Source: DASUNP01 sp035249305
GTDB lineage: Bacteria; Acidobacteriota; Blastocatellia; UBA7656
Length of the DNA stretch: 64,000 bases
Reading direction: 5' to 3'
Assembly (NCBI GenBank): GCA_035249305.1
Contig: DATFGQ010000048.1
Location: 1-64,000, forward strand
This document shows, piece by piece, positions 1 to 10,653 of this stretch. Both the position numbers and the translations under genes were made by a program. Under the pieces are notes generated by a model. The model saw only the letters and a list, made by a program, of their open reading frames with translations, had not been told where the DNA came from and did not search any database. Every line of letters starts with the position of its first letter. Positions within the stretch are counted from its first letter, which is position 1.

Positions 1-113
1 TAGATGCGGCGCGAAAATTGACGCACCACGTCCGCCCAGGCACCCTGGTCACCCCTCAGACAACGCTGAACCAATTCAGCATCGCTTGATGTCAACGCCA
101 GTCTAGCTCCCAC
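1..113 (-). CDS. ECF-type RNA polymerase sigma factor, N-terminal fragment cut by window edge
   Basis: The reverse strand from position 113 downward reads GTG then a peptide containing SSDAELVQRCLRGDQGAW and ADVVRQFSRRIY, the typical opening of region 2 of an ECF (sigma-70 family) factor, which binds core RNA polymerase and directs a stress or surface regulon. Only about 37 codons lie inside the window; the rest is beyond position 1. The GTG at 113 is chosen because AGAAGG lies six bases upstream; a TTG at 95 is the alternative. It is divergent from the membrane-protein gene at 394. The family call rests on a short fragment, so the exact sigma group cannot be given. Confidence 0.65.
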   Translation of the reverse strand, partial: MGARLALTSSDAELVQRCLRGDQGAWADVVRQFSRRI

Positions 114-267
114 CTGTCGCCTTCTCTACTTGAAGTCTTCCAACCTCGCTTAACGAGACGGCAACTCGAAATGTTCCGGCTAAGGCCCGGCCCTCGGGGC
201 CCGTCGCTCGGCCCGCGCGCCTCACGACCACAACAGATAGAAAGGCGTGCGGAAGGGCCAGATTTTG

Positions 268-276
268 TGCTAGAAT
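268..276 (+). promoter_or_regulatory. possible extended -10 promoter for the flippase-like gene
   Basis: TG at 268-269, one base, then TAGAAT at 271-276 gives an extended -10 shape about 118 bases ahead of the GTG start at 394. No clear -35 is visible. The rest of the 280-base divergent spacer shows no other recognisable element. Confidence 0.3.
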
Positions 277-393
277 CCCCGCTCGACACAGCCCCTAGCG
301 GGTCGGTCCCTTGAGTGGAGACGAGGTCAGGGGGATAGTCGGCACGCGCCCTTGGTTTCAAAGATAGCATAACACGAGGAACACCTAAAAGCT

Positions 394-1479
394 GTGAAGA
401 GCAGATGGAAAACTGCCGCGAGCCTTGTTATCGGCGCTATATTCGTTTACTGGTTCGCGCACAAACTTGACTGGCTGGCCGTCTGGACCGAAGTCCGAAC
501 GGCCAACTGGACACAGCTCGGCCTGGCCGTCGCCCTGCTGGTCGGGACCTACTTCATACGCGTGCTGCGCTGGCGCGCGCTGCTCGCCCCGATGGCCCGG
601 CCCCCGTTGCGCGCCTTGTTCCGCGCCACGGTCGTAGGTTTTTCCGCGCTCTTTCTTATGGGCCGCGCCGCCGAGATCATAGTCCGCCCCGCCGTGCTTT
701 CGGTCAAAGAGCGTGTGCACCCGTCAGCCAGCTACGCCACCGTTATGATCGAACGCGTCTTCGACATGGTGATGGTCGTCGTCTTCTTCGCAGTCAACCT
801 GGTCTTCTTCGAGCACAACTCTACGGACGCCGAGGCCATGCGGCTGCTGGTCTGGATAAAGGTGGTGGGCGCGTCGCTGCTGGCCCTGTCGGTGGCGGGC
901 GTCTACGGGCTGTCGGTCTTTAGAAAGCGGACCGGGAGCGTCCTGAAGTACCTTGACCGGAAGCTCCACTGGCTGCCCACTCATCTGATGCGCGGGCTGA
1001 CGAGCCTGCTCCGCCACATCTCCGAGGGGCTGTCCGTGCTACACGACGCCAGGGAGCTGACGATCACGCTCTCCTACACCGTAGTTTTATGGCTAATGGT
1101 CGCGCTCGCGCACCTGTTGGTCGTGCGGGCGTTCTCGATACCGTACTCTGTAGTCCCATTCACAGGGGCCGTCTTCGTGATGGGGCTTTCGATGCTGGGC
1201 TCGGTCGTCCCCACGCCGGGCGGCGCCACCGGGCCTTTCCACGCGGCCACGGCCGCGGCGCTGGCGTTCCTCGGGGTCGCCAAGAACGAAGCGGCTTCGG
1301 TGGCTATCATACTGCACCTGGTCGTCTTCACCCCCGCGACGCTGTTCGGCATGATTTACGTGGTCAAAGACGGTCTGTCGCTAGACCGACTGCGCCGCAT
1401 AGGCGAGCGCCAGGTCGAAGAGGTGGACCGCGAGGCCGAGAAGGCCGACAGCGAGAGCGCGGCAGTCTTGCAGGGATAG
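394..1479 (+). CDS. UPF0104 / LPG-synthase TM-domain (flippase-like) membrane protein
   Basis: A 361-residue integral membrane protein of the family related to the transmembrane part of lysylphosphatidylglycerol synthase (PF03706). About eight hydrophobic segments are visible, roughly at 8-25, 41-57, 78-100, 120-140, 152-176, 228-250, 256-276 and 300-325. The conserved turn SVVPTPGGATGPF near residue 272 is the family's hallmark. Members are thought to move or bind lipid-linked substrates in the inner membrane, but the substrate here is unknown. There is no cytosolic synthetase domain, so it is not an MprF enzyme. Translation starts at GTG. nrdR follows on the same strand after 56 bases. Confidence 0.8.
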   Translation: MKSRWKTAASLVIGAIFVYWFAHKLDWLAVWTEVRTANWTQLGLAVALLVGTYFIRVLRWRALLAPMARPPLRALFRATVVGFSALFLMGRAAEIIVRPAVLSVKERVHPSASYATVMIERVFDMVMVVVFFAVNLVFFEHNSTDAEAMRLLVWIKVVGASLLALSVAGVYGLSVFRKRTGSVLKYLDRKLHWLPTHLMRGLTSLLRHISEGLSVLHDARELTITLSYTVVLWLMVALAHLLVVRAFSIPYSVVPFTGAVFVMGLSMLGSVVPTPGGATGPFHAATAAALAFLGVAKNEAASVAIILHLVVFTPATLFGMIYVVKDGLSLDRLRRIGERQVEEVDREAEKADSESAAVLQG

Positions 1480-1535
1480 AGCTTGTTGCGCGCCGTCCCC
1501 ACCGACGGCGGAATTCTGGTTACGAGAGATGGAAT

Positions 1536-2000
1536 ATGAAATGTCCTTTCTGCGCGCACCTGGAAGATAGAGTCGTAGACTCGCGCGAGAGCCGCGAAGG
1601 CGACGTGATACGCCGCCGCCGCGAGTGTCTCAAGTGCGAGCGCCGCTTCACTAGCTACGAGCGTATAGACGAGATCCCCTACATGGTAGTCAAGAAGGAT
1701 GGGAGCCGCGAGCCGTTCGACCGGCAGAAGGTGCTGGCCGGCGTGATGAAGGCCTGCGAGAAGCGCCCCATCCCGATGGGGAAGATCGAAGCGCTGGTCA
1801 ACGGCATAGAGAAGTACGTTCAGGAGTCTCGCGAGCGCGAGCGGTCTACGGAGAAGATCGGCGAGATGATAATGCGCCGGTTAAAAGAGCTGGATAAAGT
1901 CGCCTACGTGCGCTTCGCCTCGGTCTACCTCGACTTCAAAGACGTTTCGGAGTTTATGAGCGAGCTGAAGACGCTGGTGCGCTCTGGCCGCGCGAGATAA
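1536..2000 (+). CDS. nrdR: transcriptional repressor NrdR
   Basis: A 154-residue protein with the complete NrdR architecture: an N-terminal zinc ribbon (Cys3, Cys6, Cys31, Cys34) followed by an ATP-cone domain at about 49-139. NrdR represses ribonucleotide reductase genes by binding NrdR boxes, sensing ATP/dATP through the cone. The start is set by the first ATG that gives the zinc-ribbon peptide MKCPFC; the open frame runs further upstream but only through the neighbour's coding region. Length and motifs match the family exactly. No ribonucleotide reductase gene lies nearby, which is common. Confidence 0.95.
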   Translation: MKCPFCAHLEDRVVDSRESREGDVIRRRRECLKCERRFTSYERIDEIPYMVVKKDGSREPFDRQKVLAGVMKACEKRPIPMGKIEALVNGIEKYVQESRERERSTEKIGEMIMRRLKELDKVAYVRFASVYLDFKDVSEFMSELKTLVRSGRAR

Positions 2001-2021
2001 AGATGTGTCGGTAAGTAAACC

Positions 2022-2182
2022 TGTAGGGGCAGCCCTTGTGGCTGCCCGCGACCCGTCAGAACGGGTTCCCCGCGTCAGCGCGATTACGTCATCGTCCTTA
2101 CGGACGATCCGGGCGGGGACAAGCCCGCGTCGCGCGAAGCGCCGGGGAACCCGTTCTGACGGGTCGCGCCATGGCCCCTACA
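2022..2182. repeat. 161-bp palindromic element, copy 1 (TGTAGGGGC ends)
   Basis: The element opens with TGTAGGGGC (2022-2030) and closes with its exact reverse complement GCCCCTACA (2174-2182). Inside lies a second pair of long arms built from GACCCGTCAGAACGGG and its complement, so the whole stretch could fold into a long hairpin. A second copy of the same total length and the same ends lies at 53287-53447, with a partly different interior. It fills most of the 280-base gap between nrdR and lon and may also end nrdR transcripts. Confidence 0.75.
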
Positions 2183-2280
2183 ACTTATCCCAAAGGTTTC
2201 TTTCATCACCAACACCTCTTTAGGACACCACCCGTTCTTGCCTGACCTTGCTTTTGTTGTTCCCTACATGGCAACCTTAA

Positions 2281-4689
<2,409 letters not shown>

Positions 4690-4726
4690 CGCATTTGTTT
4701 CAATTTTATTGCGAAGGCTCTTATTA

Positions 4727-4756
4727 TTGACTCGCCTGAATTTGGCGTGTTATAAC
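4727..4756 (+). promoter_or_regulatory. sigma-70-like promoter upstream of leader RNA and mltD-like gene
   Basis: TTGACT at 4727-4732 and TATAAC at 4751-4756, separated by 18 bases, form a strong housekeeping promoter. Transcription would begin near 4763, leaving an unusually long leader of about 134 bases before the ATG at 4897. Confidence 0.75.
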
Positions 4757-4762
4757 GACCCC

Positions 4763-4860
4763 ACCGGTAAATCGGTATAGCGGGATGGTTGAGACTGCGG
4801 CTCGCCAAGCCCCTTGGTGTTAGTAGGACGACTACCAGGCCATTGAGTCGCAGCCTTTAG
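4763..4860 (+). ncRNA. structured 5' leader RNA (candidate riboswitch or cis-regulatory element)
   Basis: The leader between the promoter and the transglycosylase gene folds well by eye. A short hairpin ACCG/CGGT sits at 4763-4776. Then a long closing stem, GACTGCGGCTC at 4793-4803 against GAGTCGCAGCC at 4845-4855 (10 of 11 pairs, one a G-U), encloses two hairpins: CCAAG/CTTGG at 4805-4817 and GTAG/CTAC at 4823-4835. That is a three-way junction. I do not recognise it as a known riboswitch class. Cell-wall hydrolase genes are often under c-di-AMP or c-di-GMP riboswitches, but the consensus bases of those classes are not seen here. Confidence 0.5.
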
Positions 4861-4896
4861 AAGACCAAATACAAAATCGAAAGGGTATATTTACAG

Positions 4897-6504
4897 ATGA
4901 GGCCAGAAAGCGTGGTTGGTCGAAGTGTTGTTTTTCTGCTCCTCCCCTTAATTCTTATAGTGACGATCGCAACGCCCCAGGCCTTCGCGCAGTCCGCTCC
5001 GCAATCCCCATCCGACGCAAGCCAGACGCTCATCGACCGCGCGGAGTCGCTTTACCGCCAGGGCGCTGACGCTCACCGCAAAGGGTTGCCCGATGACGCC
5101 CGCAAGTTTTTCGACCAGGCCGTAGACGCCTTACTTCTTTCCGGAATCGACCTTCGCTCGGACGCGAAGCTTGACGCCTACTACCGCGACCTGCTCAACC
5201 GCATTCATAAATACGAAGCCCAGCCCGACGACGACCACGGCGAAGACGTGCGCCCCGAGATCGTAGAGACGGCTGTGCTCGACGAGCTGTCCGAGATCAA
5301 AGATTCTGAGCTTGCGACCGCGACGCAAAACGGCGTTCAGATTTATGGCCGTTATGATTTCGATTTCTCGGTCGCCCAGCCCGTCTTCCAGTTTATGAGC
5401 TTCTTCGTCTCCGGCCGCGGCCGCTCGACTATGGAGACGGGTCTGAAGCGCTCGGGCCGCTACCGACAGATGGCCGAAAAGATCTTTCAGGAGGAGCGCG
5501 TGCCGCTCGACCTGATATGGCTGGCGCAGGCCGAGTCCGTCTGGAAGCCTAACGCGCTGTCGCGAGCCGCGGCCAAAGGCATCTGGCAATTCATCCCTTC
5601 GACGGGCGCGCGATATGGGCTGTCGCAGACTCAGTGGATAGACCAGCGGTCGCACCCCGAGATGTCTACGCGGGCGGCCGCGCGCTACTTGCGCTTCCTC
5701 CACGATTACTTCGCTGGCGACTGGCTGCTCGCGATGGCGGCTTACAATTCGGGCGAGAACCGCGTCGCCGGGGCGATAGCCAAGTGCGGCTACGCGGACT
5801 TCTGGGAGATACACCGCCGGGGGCTGCTGCCGCAAGAGACGCGCAACTACGTCCCCATCATCCTGTCGATCATAATCATCAGCAAGAACCAGGGCCGCTA
5901 CGGCTTCAGCGTCACGCCCGAGCCGCCGATGAATTACGACATCTTCCAGCTACCGGCTCAGACCGATCTGAAGGTCGTCGCCGATCTGATGGGCATCCCT
6001 TACGAGTCTGTGCAGGATTTGAACCCGGAGCTTCGCCGGGGCGCCTCTCCGCCGAGCCAGTCTTACAACATAAAAGTCCCGAAGGGGATGAAGGGTCAAC
6101 TGGAGGTCGCTTACGCGGCGCTGCCCGAAGACCAGCGAGTGCGGCGCGTCGTGATCCCGCGCGAAGAGGTTGCCGAGGTCATGAGACCCCGATACAGCGT
6201 GCAGACCGCTTCATATCAAGTGCGGCGGGGCGACACGCTCGCGGCCCTCGCGCGCAGGCACGGCGTCTCTGTATCGGAGCTTGCGAGGCTCAACCGAATG
6301 TCGGCTCGCGGGTCGCTGAAGAAGGGGCAGGCCATACGCATACCCGCAAGCGCGCGCGCCTCTCGCGGCCGCGCGACTCACGCAAGAGTCAGGGCGGGCC
6401 GCTACAGCGCTAAGCACGTGGTCCGTTCTCGCGTCACTTCAAAAAGTAAAGCGAAAGCTCGCGGCAGTTCATCGCGCGGTAAGTCGACTCGCCGCCGGCG
6501 CTAA
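4897..6504 (+). CDS. membrane-bound lytic transglycosylase, MltD-like (SLT + LysM)
   Basis: A 535-residue secreted murein hydrolase that cleaves the glycan backbone of peptidoglycan. Residues 1-32 form a signal peptide ending near AFAQSA. A charged helical region precedes the SLT lysozyme-like domain (about 195-330) with catalytic Glu213 in LAQAES and the downstream AAKGIWQFIP and AYNSGENR motifs. One LysM peptidoglycan-binding repeat lies at 440-482, beginning YQVRRGDTL. The last 50 residues are a strongly basic Arg/Ser/Lys tail, unusual for MltD and perhaps used for wall or nucleic-acid contact. AAGGG lies about 12 bases before the ATG. A strong promoter and structured leader suggest post-initiation control. 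Confidence 0.9.
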   Translation: MRPESVVGRSVVFLLLPLILIVTIATPQAFAQSAPQSPSDASQTLIDRAESLYRQGADAHRKGLPDDARKFFDQAVDALLLSGIDLRSDAKLDAYYRDLLNRIHKYEAQPDDDHGEDVRPEIVETAVLDELSEIKDSELATATQNGVQIYGRYDFDFSVAQPVFQFMSFFVSGRGRSTMETGLKRSGRYRQMAEKIFQEERVPLDLIWLAQAESVWKPNALSRAAAKGIWQFIPSTGARYGLSQTQWIDQRSHPEMSTRAAARYLRFLHDYFAGDWLLAMAAYNSGENRVAGAIAKCGYADFWEIHRRGLLPQETRNYVPIILSIIIISKNQGRYGFSVTPEPPMNYDIFQLPAQTDLKVVADLMGIPYESVQDLNPELRRGASPPSQSYNIKVPKGMKGQLEVAYAALPEDQRVRRVVIPREEVAEVMRPRYSVQTASYQVRRGDTLAALARRHGVSVSELARLNRMSARGSLKKGQAIRIPASARASRGRATHARVRAGRYSAKHVVRSRVTSKSKAKARGSSSRGKSTRRRR

Positions 6505-6541
6505 CTGTACGAGTCTCCTTCAGTAGGTAATAATCATAAAG

Positions 6542-7420
6542 ATGTCGAACCTGGGGCTGGTCTGCATCACTACTTCCGGCCGCGTGCGCTTCCGCACGAT
6601 AACGCGCAAACGCCTCTTGCAGTTGAGCGATGAAGAGCAGCGCCGCGCGCTTACCGAAATCTACTACGCAAATCTCGAACGACTCGACGCGGCGATAGGC
6701 TTTTGCGAAGAGCAGGGAATAAAGCTATACCGATTGAGCTCATCCCTCTTCCCGTTCGCCGATGAGCGCGTAGGCGAAGAAGCATTAAATGGTTTTAGCG
6801 ACACGATGAGACGGATCGGAGAGCGAGCTATCGATCTTGGTATCAGGCTCGTGATGCACCCCGACCAGTTCGTAGTCCTCAGCTCGGACTCCGAAGCCGT
6901 TGTAGAAAACAGCGTCAATATTCTGAGGATGCACGCGCGGACGCTCGATCTGCTCGCGCAGCCGCGCACTAGCTGGGCCGCAATGCAGCTTCACGGCGGC
7001 AAGGGCGGCCGACGGGACCGCCTCGTGAGCGTCATACGAGATTTGCCCTCCAACATCCGTGCGAGGCTAGTCCTCGAGAATGACGAGCGCGCTTACGGCG
7101 CACTTGAGATACTTGAAGTTTGTCGGGCTGCGGGCGTGCCTATGGTCTTCGACGCACACCATCACATCGTCCATGAGAGATTGGATAGTTATGATGATCC
7201 GAGCATCGCTGAGATGCTCGCGCGTGCGCGCGAGACTTGGCCCGACGAGAGCTGGCAACTCGTTCACATATCAAACGGGCGCGAGTCTTTCAACGACCCG
7301 CGCCACAGCGACTTGATAACGACTATGCCGGCAGCTTACCGCCACGCGCCGTGGATAGAGGTTGAGGCGAAGCTGAAAGAGCAAGCCATCGAGAAGCTCC
7401 GCGCCGAGTGGCTCGGTTAA
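6542..7420 (+). CDS. uvsE: UV DNA damage endonuclease UvsE/UVDE
   Basis: A 292-residue TIM-barrel endonuclease that nicks DNA 5' of UV photoproducts and abasic sites, starting an excision repair pathway independent of UvrABC. The opening NLGLVCITTSGRVRFRTIT, the segment KLYRLSSSLFPFADE, and the metal-binding stretches MHPDQFVVLSS, LHGGKGGRRDR, LVLENDE and FDAHHHIVHE all match the UvdE family. Length is normal. Its last four bases overlap the 3' end of the convergent ATPase gene, so transcription from the two sides must meet here. Confidence 0.93.
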   Translation: MSNLGLVCITTSGRVRFRTITRKRLLQLSDEEQRRALTEIYYANLERLDAAIGFCEEQGIKLYRLSSSLFPFADERVGEEALNGFSDTMRRIGERAIDLGIRLVMHPDQFVVLSSDSEAVVENSVNILRMHARTLDLLAQPRTSWAAMQLHGGKGGRRDRLVSVIRDLPSNIRARLVLENDERAYGALEILEVCRAAGVPMVFDAHHHIVHERLDSYDDPSIAEMLARARETWPDESWQLVHISNGRESFNDPRHSDLITTMPAAYRHAPWIEVEAKLKEQAIEKLRAEWLG

Positions 7421-9333
7421 CCCACGATCTTGAGCACCGTGTCGAGCGAGCGGCGATGGAATACTCGCGGCGCGTTCTCTAAGACCTCTTCAAGCGTAGT
7501 CACCCCGCGCAGCGCTTTCACCATGCCGTCTTCCTGCATCGTGCAGAGGTCGCAAGTGTCCAGACTTATCTGGCGAATCTCCTGCATAGTCCTTTTCTGA
7601 AGTATCGCGTCGCGCACTTCGCCGTTGGGCACGAGCAGCTCGTAAATCCCCAACCTCCCGCGGTAGCCCGTGAAGTTGCACGAAGAGCACCCCTTCCCTT
7701 GGTAGAGCGTGAACTTGCTGAGCCCGTCGCGCGTGAGGCCGAACCTTCGGAGCGCTCTCTCTTCCGCCTTGTATTCTACTTTACAGTTAGAGCAGACCTT
7801 TCGCACAAGCCGCTGCGCGAGCACTGCGCCTATAGTCGAGGCGATGAGCGAAGTCTCTATGTCCATGTTAATCAGCCGGACGAGCGCGCCCACGGAATCT
7901 TCCGTGTGGAAAGTCGCAAAGACCTTGTGGCCCGTCAGCGCCGACTGCACGGCCACGTCGGCGGAGAACTTGTCGCGGATCTCGCCTATCACGATCATGT
8001 CGGGGTCCTGCCGCACTATCGACCTCAGCGTCTCGTTGAACGTCAGCCCGATCTTCTCGTTGATCGAGCACTGAGATATGCCGTCGATGACGTACTCGAC
8101 CGGGTCTTCGCAGGTGATTATCTTCACCGTCGGGTCGTTGCAGTGGTCTATGGAGCTGTAGAGCGTGGTCGTCTTGCCCGACCCCGTTGGGCCTGTTATC
8201 AGCAGAATCCCGGACGGGGCCGCGAGCACGTCTTCGGTGTAGATGCGCAGTATGTTTGACGCGAACCCGAGCTCTTGCAGGCTTATCAGCGACGCCTTGT
8301 TCAGTATTCGAAGCACGACGTTTTCGCCGAAGACTGTCGCGTAGAAAGAGACTCGGATGTCTATCTCCTGCTTGTCTGTCTTGACGAATATGCGCCCGTC
8401 CTGGTGCTTGCGCCGCTCGGCCACGTCGGCGTCGGCCAGTATCTTTATTCGCGAGATTATCCGCGGCGTGTAATCGCGTGGGAAGTCCATCTTGTGGATC
8501 AGCACGCCGTCGAGCCGGTATCGCACTCGGAGCTTGTTCGCCATAGGCTCAAGGTGAACGTCCGATGCCCCGCCTTCTATGGCGGACCGGATCAACTGGT
8601 CGACCATCTGTATGACGCGGTCGTCGCCCGACGGCGCCTGCGGCTGCGCTTCGAGCGTGTGGTACTTGACCTTCTGGTAATCGGCTATGCCCGAATCTTT
8701 GCCCTGTAAGAGCGCGTCGACAAGCTCAAGCTTCTGAATAATGAGCGCGCTCGTCGCCAGAGCGAGCTGCACGCGGCAGTTGAAAAGCTGCGTGATCTCG
8801 GCGATGAAATCTGTGCGCGTAGGGTCGGAGACGAGCAGTTGCAGTTGGCCGTCTTCCAGCTTTATGGGGAGCGCGATCTGGCGGCGGAGGTACTTGAGCG
8901 ATACGCGGCGGACGAACTCGCCGTCGATCTGGCTGATGTCCGGGTTGATGATCGGGAGGCCGAATTTCTCCGAGAGCGCGTCGATGACGTGGCTCTCTTC
9001 GATCAAACCCATCTCGATGAGAACCTCGCCGATGCGCTTGGCGCGTGGCCCGGCCTTGCGCTGTACTTCGCGCGCGGCCATCACGTCGTTCTGAGTCACC
9101 AGCCTGCGCGCTATGAGCAAGTCGCTCAGGCTCGTGTTGCTTCGGTGGCGTCGCATGAAGTCGTCAAGGCGAGAGTTGCTCACAAAATTCATTTCGAGCA
9201 GTATTTCCGAAAACGATTTCGAGCCCGACAGGTGCTGGTGAATCTTGCGGGCTTTCGTGAGCTGTTCGTGAGTGAGTATCCCTTCGGCTATGAGTGCGTT
9301 TTCGGTCCGCTCGTCAAACGAGTATTGAAGCAT
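7417..9333 (-). CDS. type IV pilus assembly / type II secretion ATPase (PilB/GspE family)
   Basis: A 638-residue hexameric traffic ATPase that powers pilus extension or type II secretion. Two N-terminal MshEN-like segments precede the catalytic core: Walker A GPTGSGKT at 381-388, Walker B around DPDMIVIGEIRD near residue 443, and a C-terminal zinc-binding insertion with CSNC and CSSC pairs. The ATG at 9333 is preferred because AGGAG lies eight bases upstream; an ATG at 9354 has no ribosome binding site. No other pilus gene is nearby, so the machine it serves cannot be named; the long N-terminus and CxxC pairs favour PilB. Confidence 0.9.
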   Translation of the reverse strand: MLQYSFDERTENALIAEGILTHEQLTKARKIHQHLSGSKSFSEILLEMNFVSNSRLDDFMRRHRSNTSLSDLLIARRLVTQNDVMAAREVQRKAGPRAKRIGEVLIEMGLIEESHVIDALSEKFGLPIINPDISQIDGEFVRRVSLKYLRRQIALPIKLEDGQLQLLVSDPTRTDFIAEITQLFNCRVQLALATSALIIQKLELVDALLQGKDSGIADYQKVKYHTLEAQPQAPSGDDRVIQMVDQLIRSAIEGGASDVHLEPMANKLRVRYRLDGVLIHKMDFPRDYTPRIISRIKILADADVAERRKHQDGRIFVKTDKQEIDIRVSFYATVFGENVVLRILNKASLISLQELGFASNILRIYTEDVLAAPSGILLITGPTGSGKTTTLYSSIDHCNDPTVKIITCEDPVEYVIDGISQCSINEKIGLTFNETLRSIVRQDPDMIVIGEIRDKFSADVAVQSALTGHKVFATFHTEDSVGALVRLINMDIETSLIASTIGAVLAQRLVRKVCSNCKVEYKAEERALRRFGLTRDGLSKFTLYQGKGCSSCNFTGYRGRLGIYELLVPNGEVRDAILQKRTMQEIRQISLDTCDLCTMQEDGMVKALRGVTTLEEVLENAPRVFHRRSLDTVLKIVG

Positions 9334-9475
9334 CGAGTCTCCTGCCGGGCTCATTTATAAAAGGCGAATAATTAGATTAATCGTGGGGCGGAGGGAGCAA
9401 ACTGTTAATTGAACTGAGAGCTAAAAGATGATAAATCATTGAGGTCGAAAAATCAGTAGTAATTTTGAGGTCGAT

Positions 9476-10648
9476 TTGAAGGTTCTCTTCACAATCCTGG
9501 CGCTGATAATCATCGCTTCCGGACAGACTATGCAAAAAAACGAGCGGCCGCGCGCCCGCGACATCGGGCTGGTCGTAGGCGTGCTCCCGGCCGGGCCGCT
9601 TAACGCCATCACCGATGTCGCGGGCGTGCAGGTCGGCCATACGACCATCATACGCGGTGACAACATTCGCACCGGCGTCACGGCCATTCTGCCTCACGCG
9701 GGGAACATGTTCCGCGAAAAAGTCCCCGCCGCCATCGAGGTGGGTAACGGCTTCGGTAAGCTCGCTGGCTCGACTCAAGTGAATGAGCTCGGCGAGATCG
9801 AAACGCCCATCCTGCTGACCTCGACCTTGAGCGTGCCGCGCGTCGCCGACGCCGTCATCGATTACATGCTTGCGCTCGAAGGCAACGCCGACGTGCAGTC
9901 GATCAACCCCGTCGTGGCCGAGACGAACGACGGCTTCCTCAACGATATTCGCGGCCGCCACATCCGTTCCGAAGATGTCGCGTCAGCTATCAAGAACGCC
10001 AGAGGCGGGCCGGTCGAAGAAGGGGCCGTAGGCGCGGGGACCGGGACAGTCGCGTTCGGCTTCAAGGGCGGGATAGGCACGTCGTCGCGCCGCCTGCCCG
10101 CAAGCCTCGGGGGCTACACGGTGGGCGTGCTGGTGCAGAGCAATTACGGCGGCGTCCTCACTATAGCCGGGGCGCCCGTCGGCCGCGAACTCGGTCGCTA
10201 TTATCTAAAGGACGAGCTTGAGCGCGCTCCGGGCGCCCACCGCTCGGGCAATGCAGACGGGTCGATAATAATTGTCATCGCTACCGACGCCCCCGTAGAT
10301 CATCGCAACCTTCGCAGGATGGCGGCGCGCGCTATGCTCGGGCTCGCGCGCACGGGGTCGGCCGCAACGAACGGCAGCGGAGATTACGCCATAGCCTTCT
10401 CGACCGCCGCCGAAGTCCGCGTCCGCGCGAGTGCGGACCGCAACGCGCCCCGCGACACGAAGCTGCTCGCCAACGACGCGATCTCTCCGATCTTTCTGGC
10501 CGTCATCGAAGCGACCGAAGAGGCGATCTACAATTCGATGTTCCGCGCCTCGACGATGACGGGACGCGGCCGCACGGTCGAAGCCCTGCCGATCGATCGC
10601 ACGGTCGAGATACTCCGCAAGTACGGCGCGCTCGCGCGGCAGAAATGA
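9476..10648 (+). CDS. P1 family peptidase, DmpA/BapA type (S58)
   Basis: A 390-residue N-terminal-nucleophile aminopeptidase of family S58, which cleaves itself into two chains and releases N-terminal D- or beta-amino acids. The typical opening ARDIGLVVG ... NAITDVAGVQVGHTTI is present, as is the conserved TNGSGDYA motif at 298-305, where autocleavage before Ser301 would free the nucleophile. The first 18 residues are hydrophobic and may be a signal peptide. The start is TTG, with GAGG six bases upstream. It converges with the next gene, separated by only five bases. Confidence 0.88.
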   Translation: MKVLFTILALIIIASGQTMQKNERPRARDIGLVVGVLPAGPLNAITDVAGVQVGHTTIIRGDNIRTGVTAILPHAGNMFREKVPAAIEVGNGFGKLAGSTQVNELGEIETPILLTSTLSVPRVADAVIDYMLALEGNADVQSINPVVAETNDGFLNDIRGRHIRSEDVASAIKNARGGPVEEGAVGAGTGTVAFGFKGGIGTSSRRLPASLGGYTVGVLVQSNYGGVLTIAGAPVGRELGRYYLKDELERAPGAHRSGNADGSIIIVIATDAPVDHRNLRRMAARAMLGLARTGSAATNGSGDYAIAFSTAAEVRVRASADRNAPRDTKLLANDAISPIFLAVIEATEEAIYNSMFRASTMTGRGRTVEALPIDRTVEILRKYGALARQK

Positions 10649-10653
10649 CTCGT

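Noticed and set aside
92..370. Reverse-strand frame of 92 codons upstream of the flippase-like gene
   Set aside because: Low-complexity Arg/Ser/Gly composition, no ribosome site, and it conflicts with the sigma-factor frame read next to it.
4763..4860. tRNA, c-di-AMP (ydaO) or c-di-GMP (GEMM) riboswitch identity for the leader
   Set aside because: No T-loop or CCA-type acceptor arrangement, and the conserved bases of the riboswitch classes are not present.
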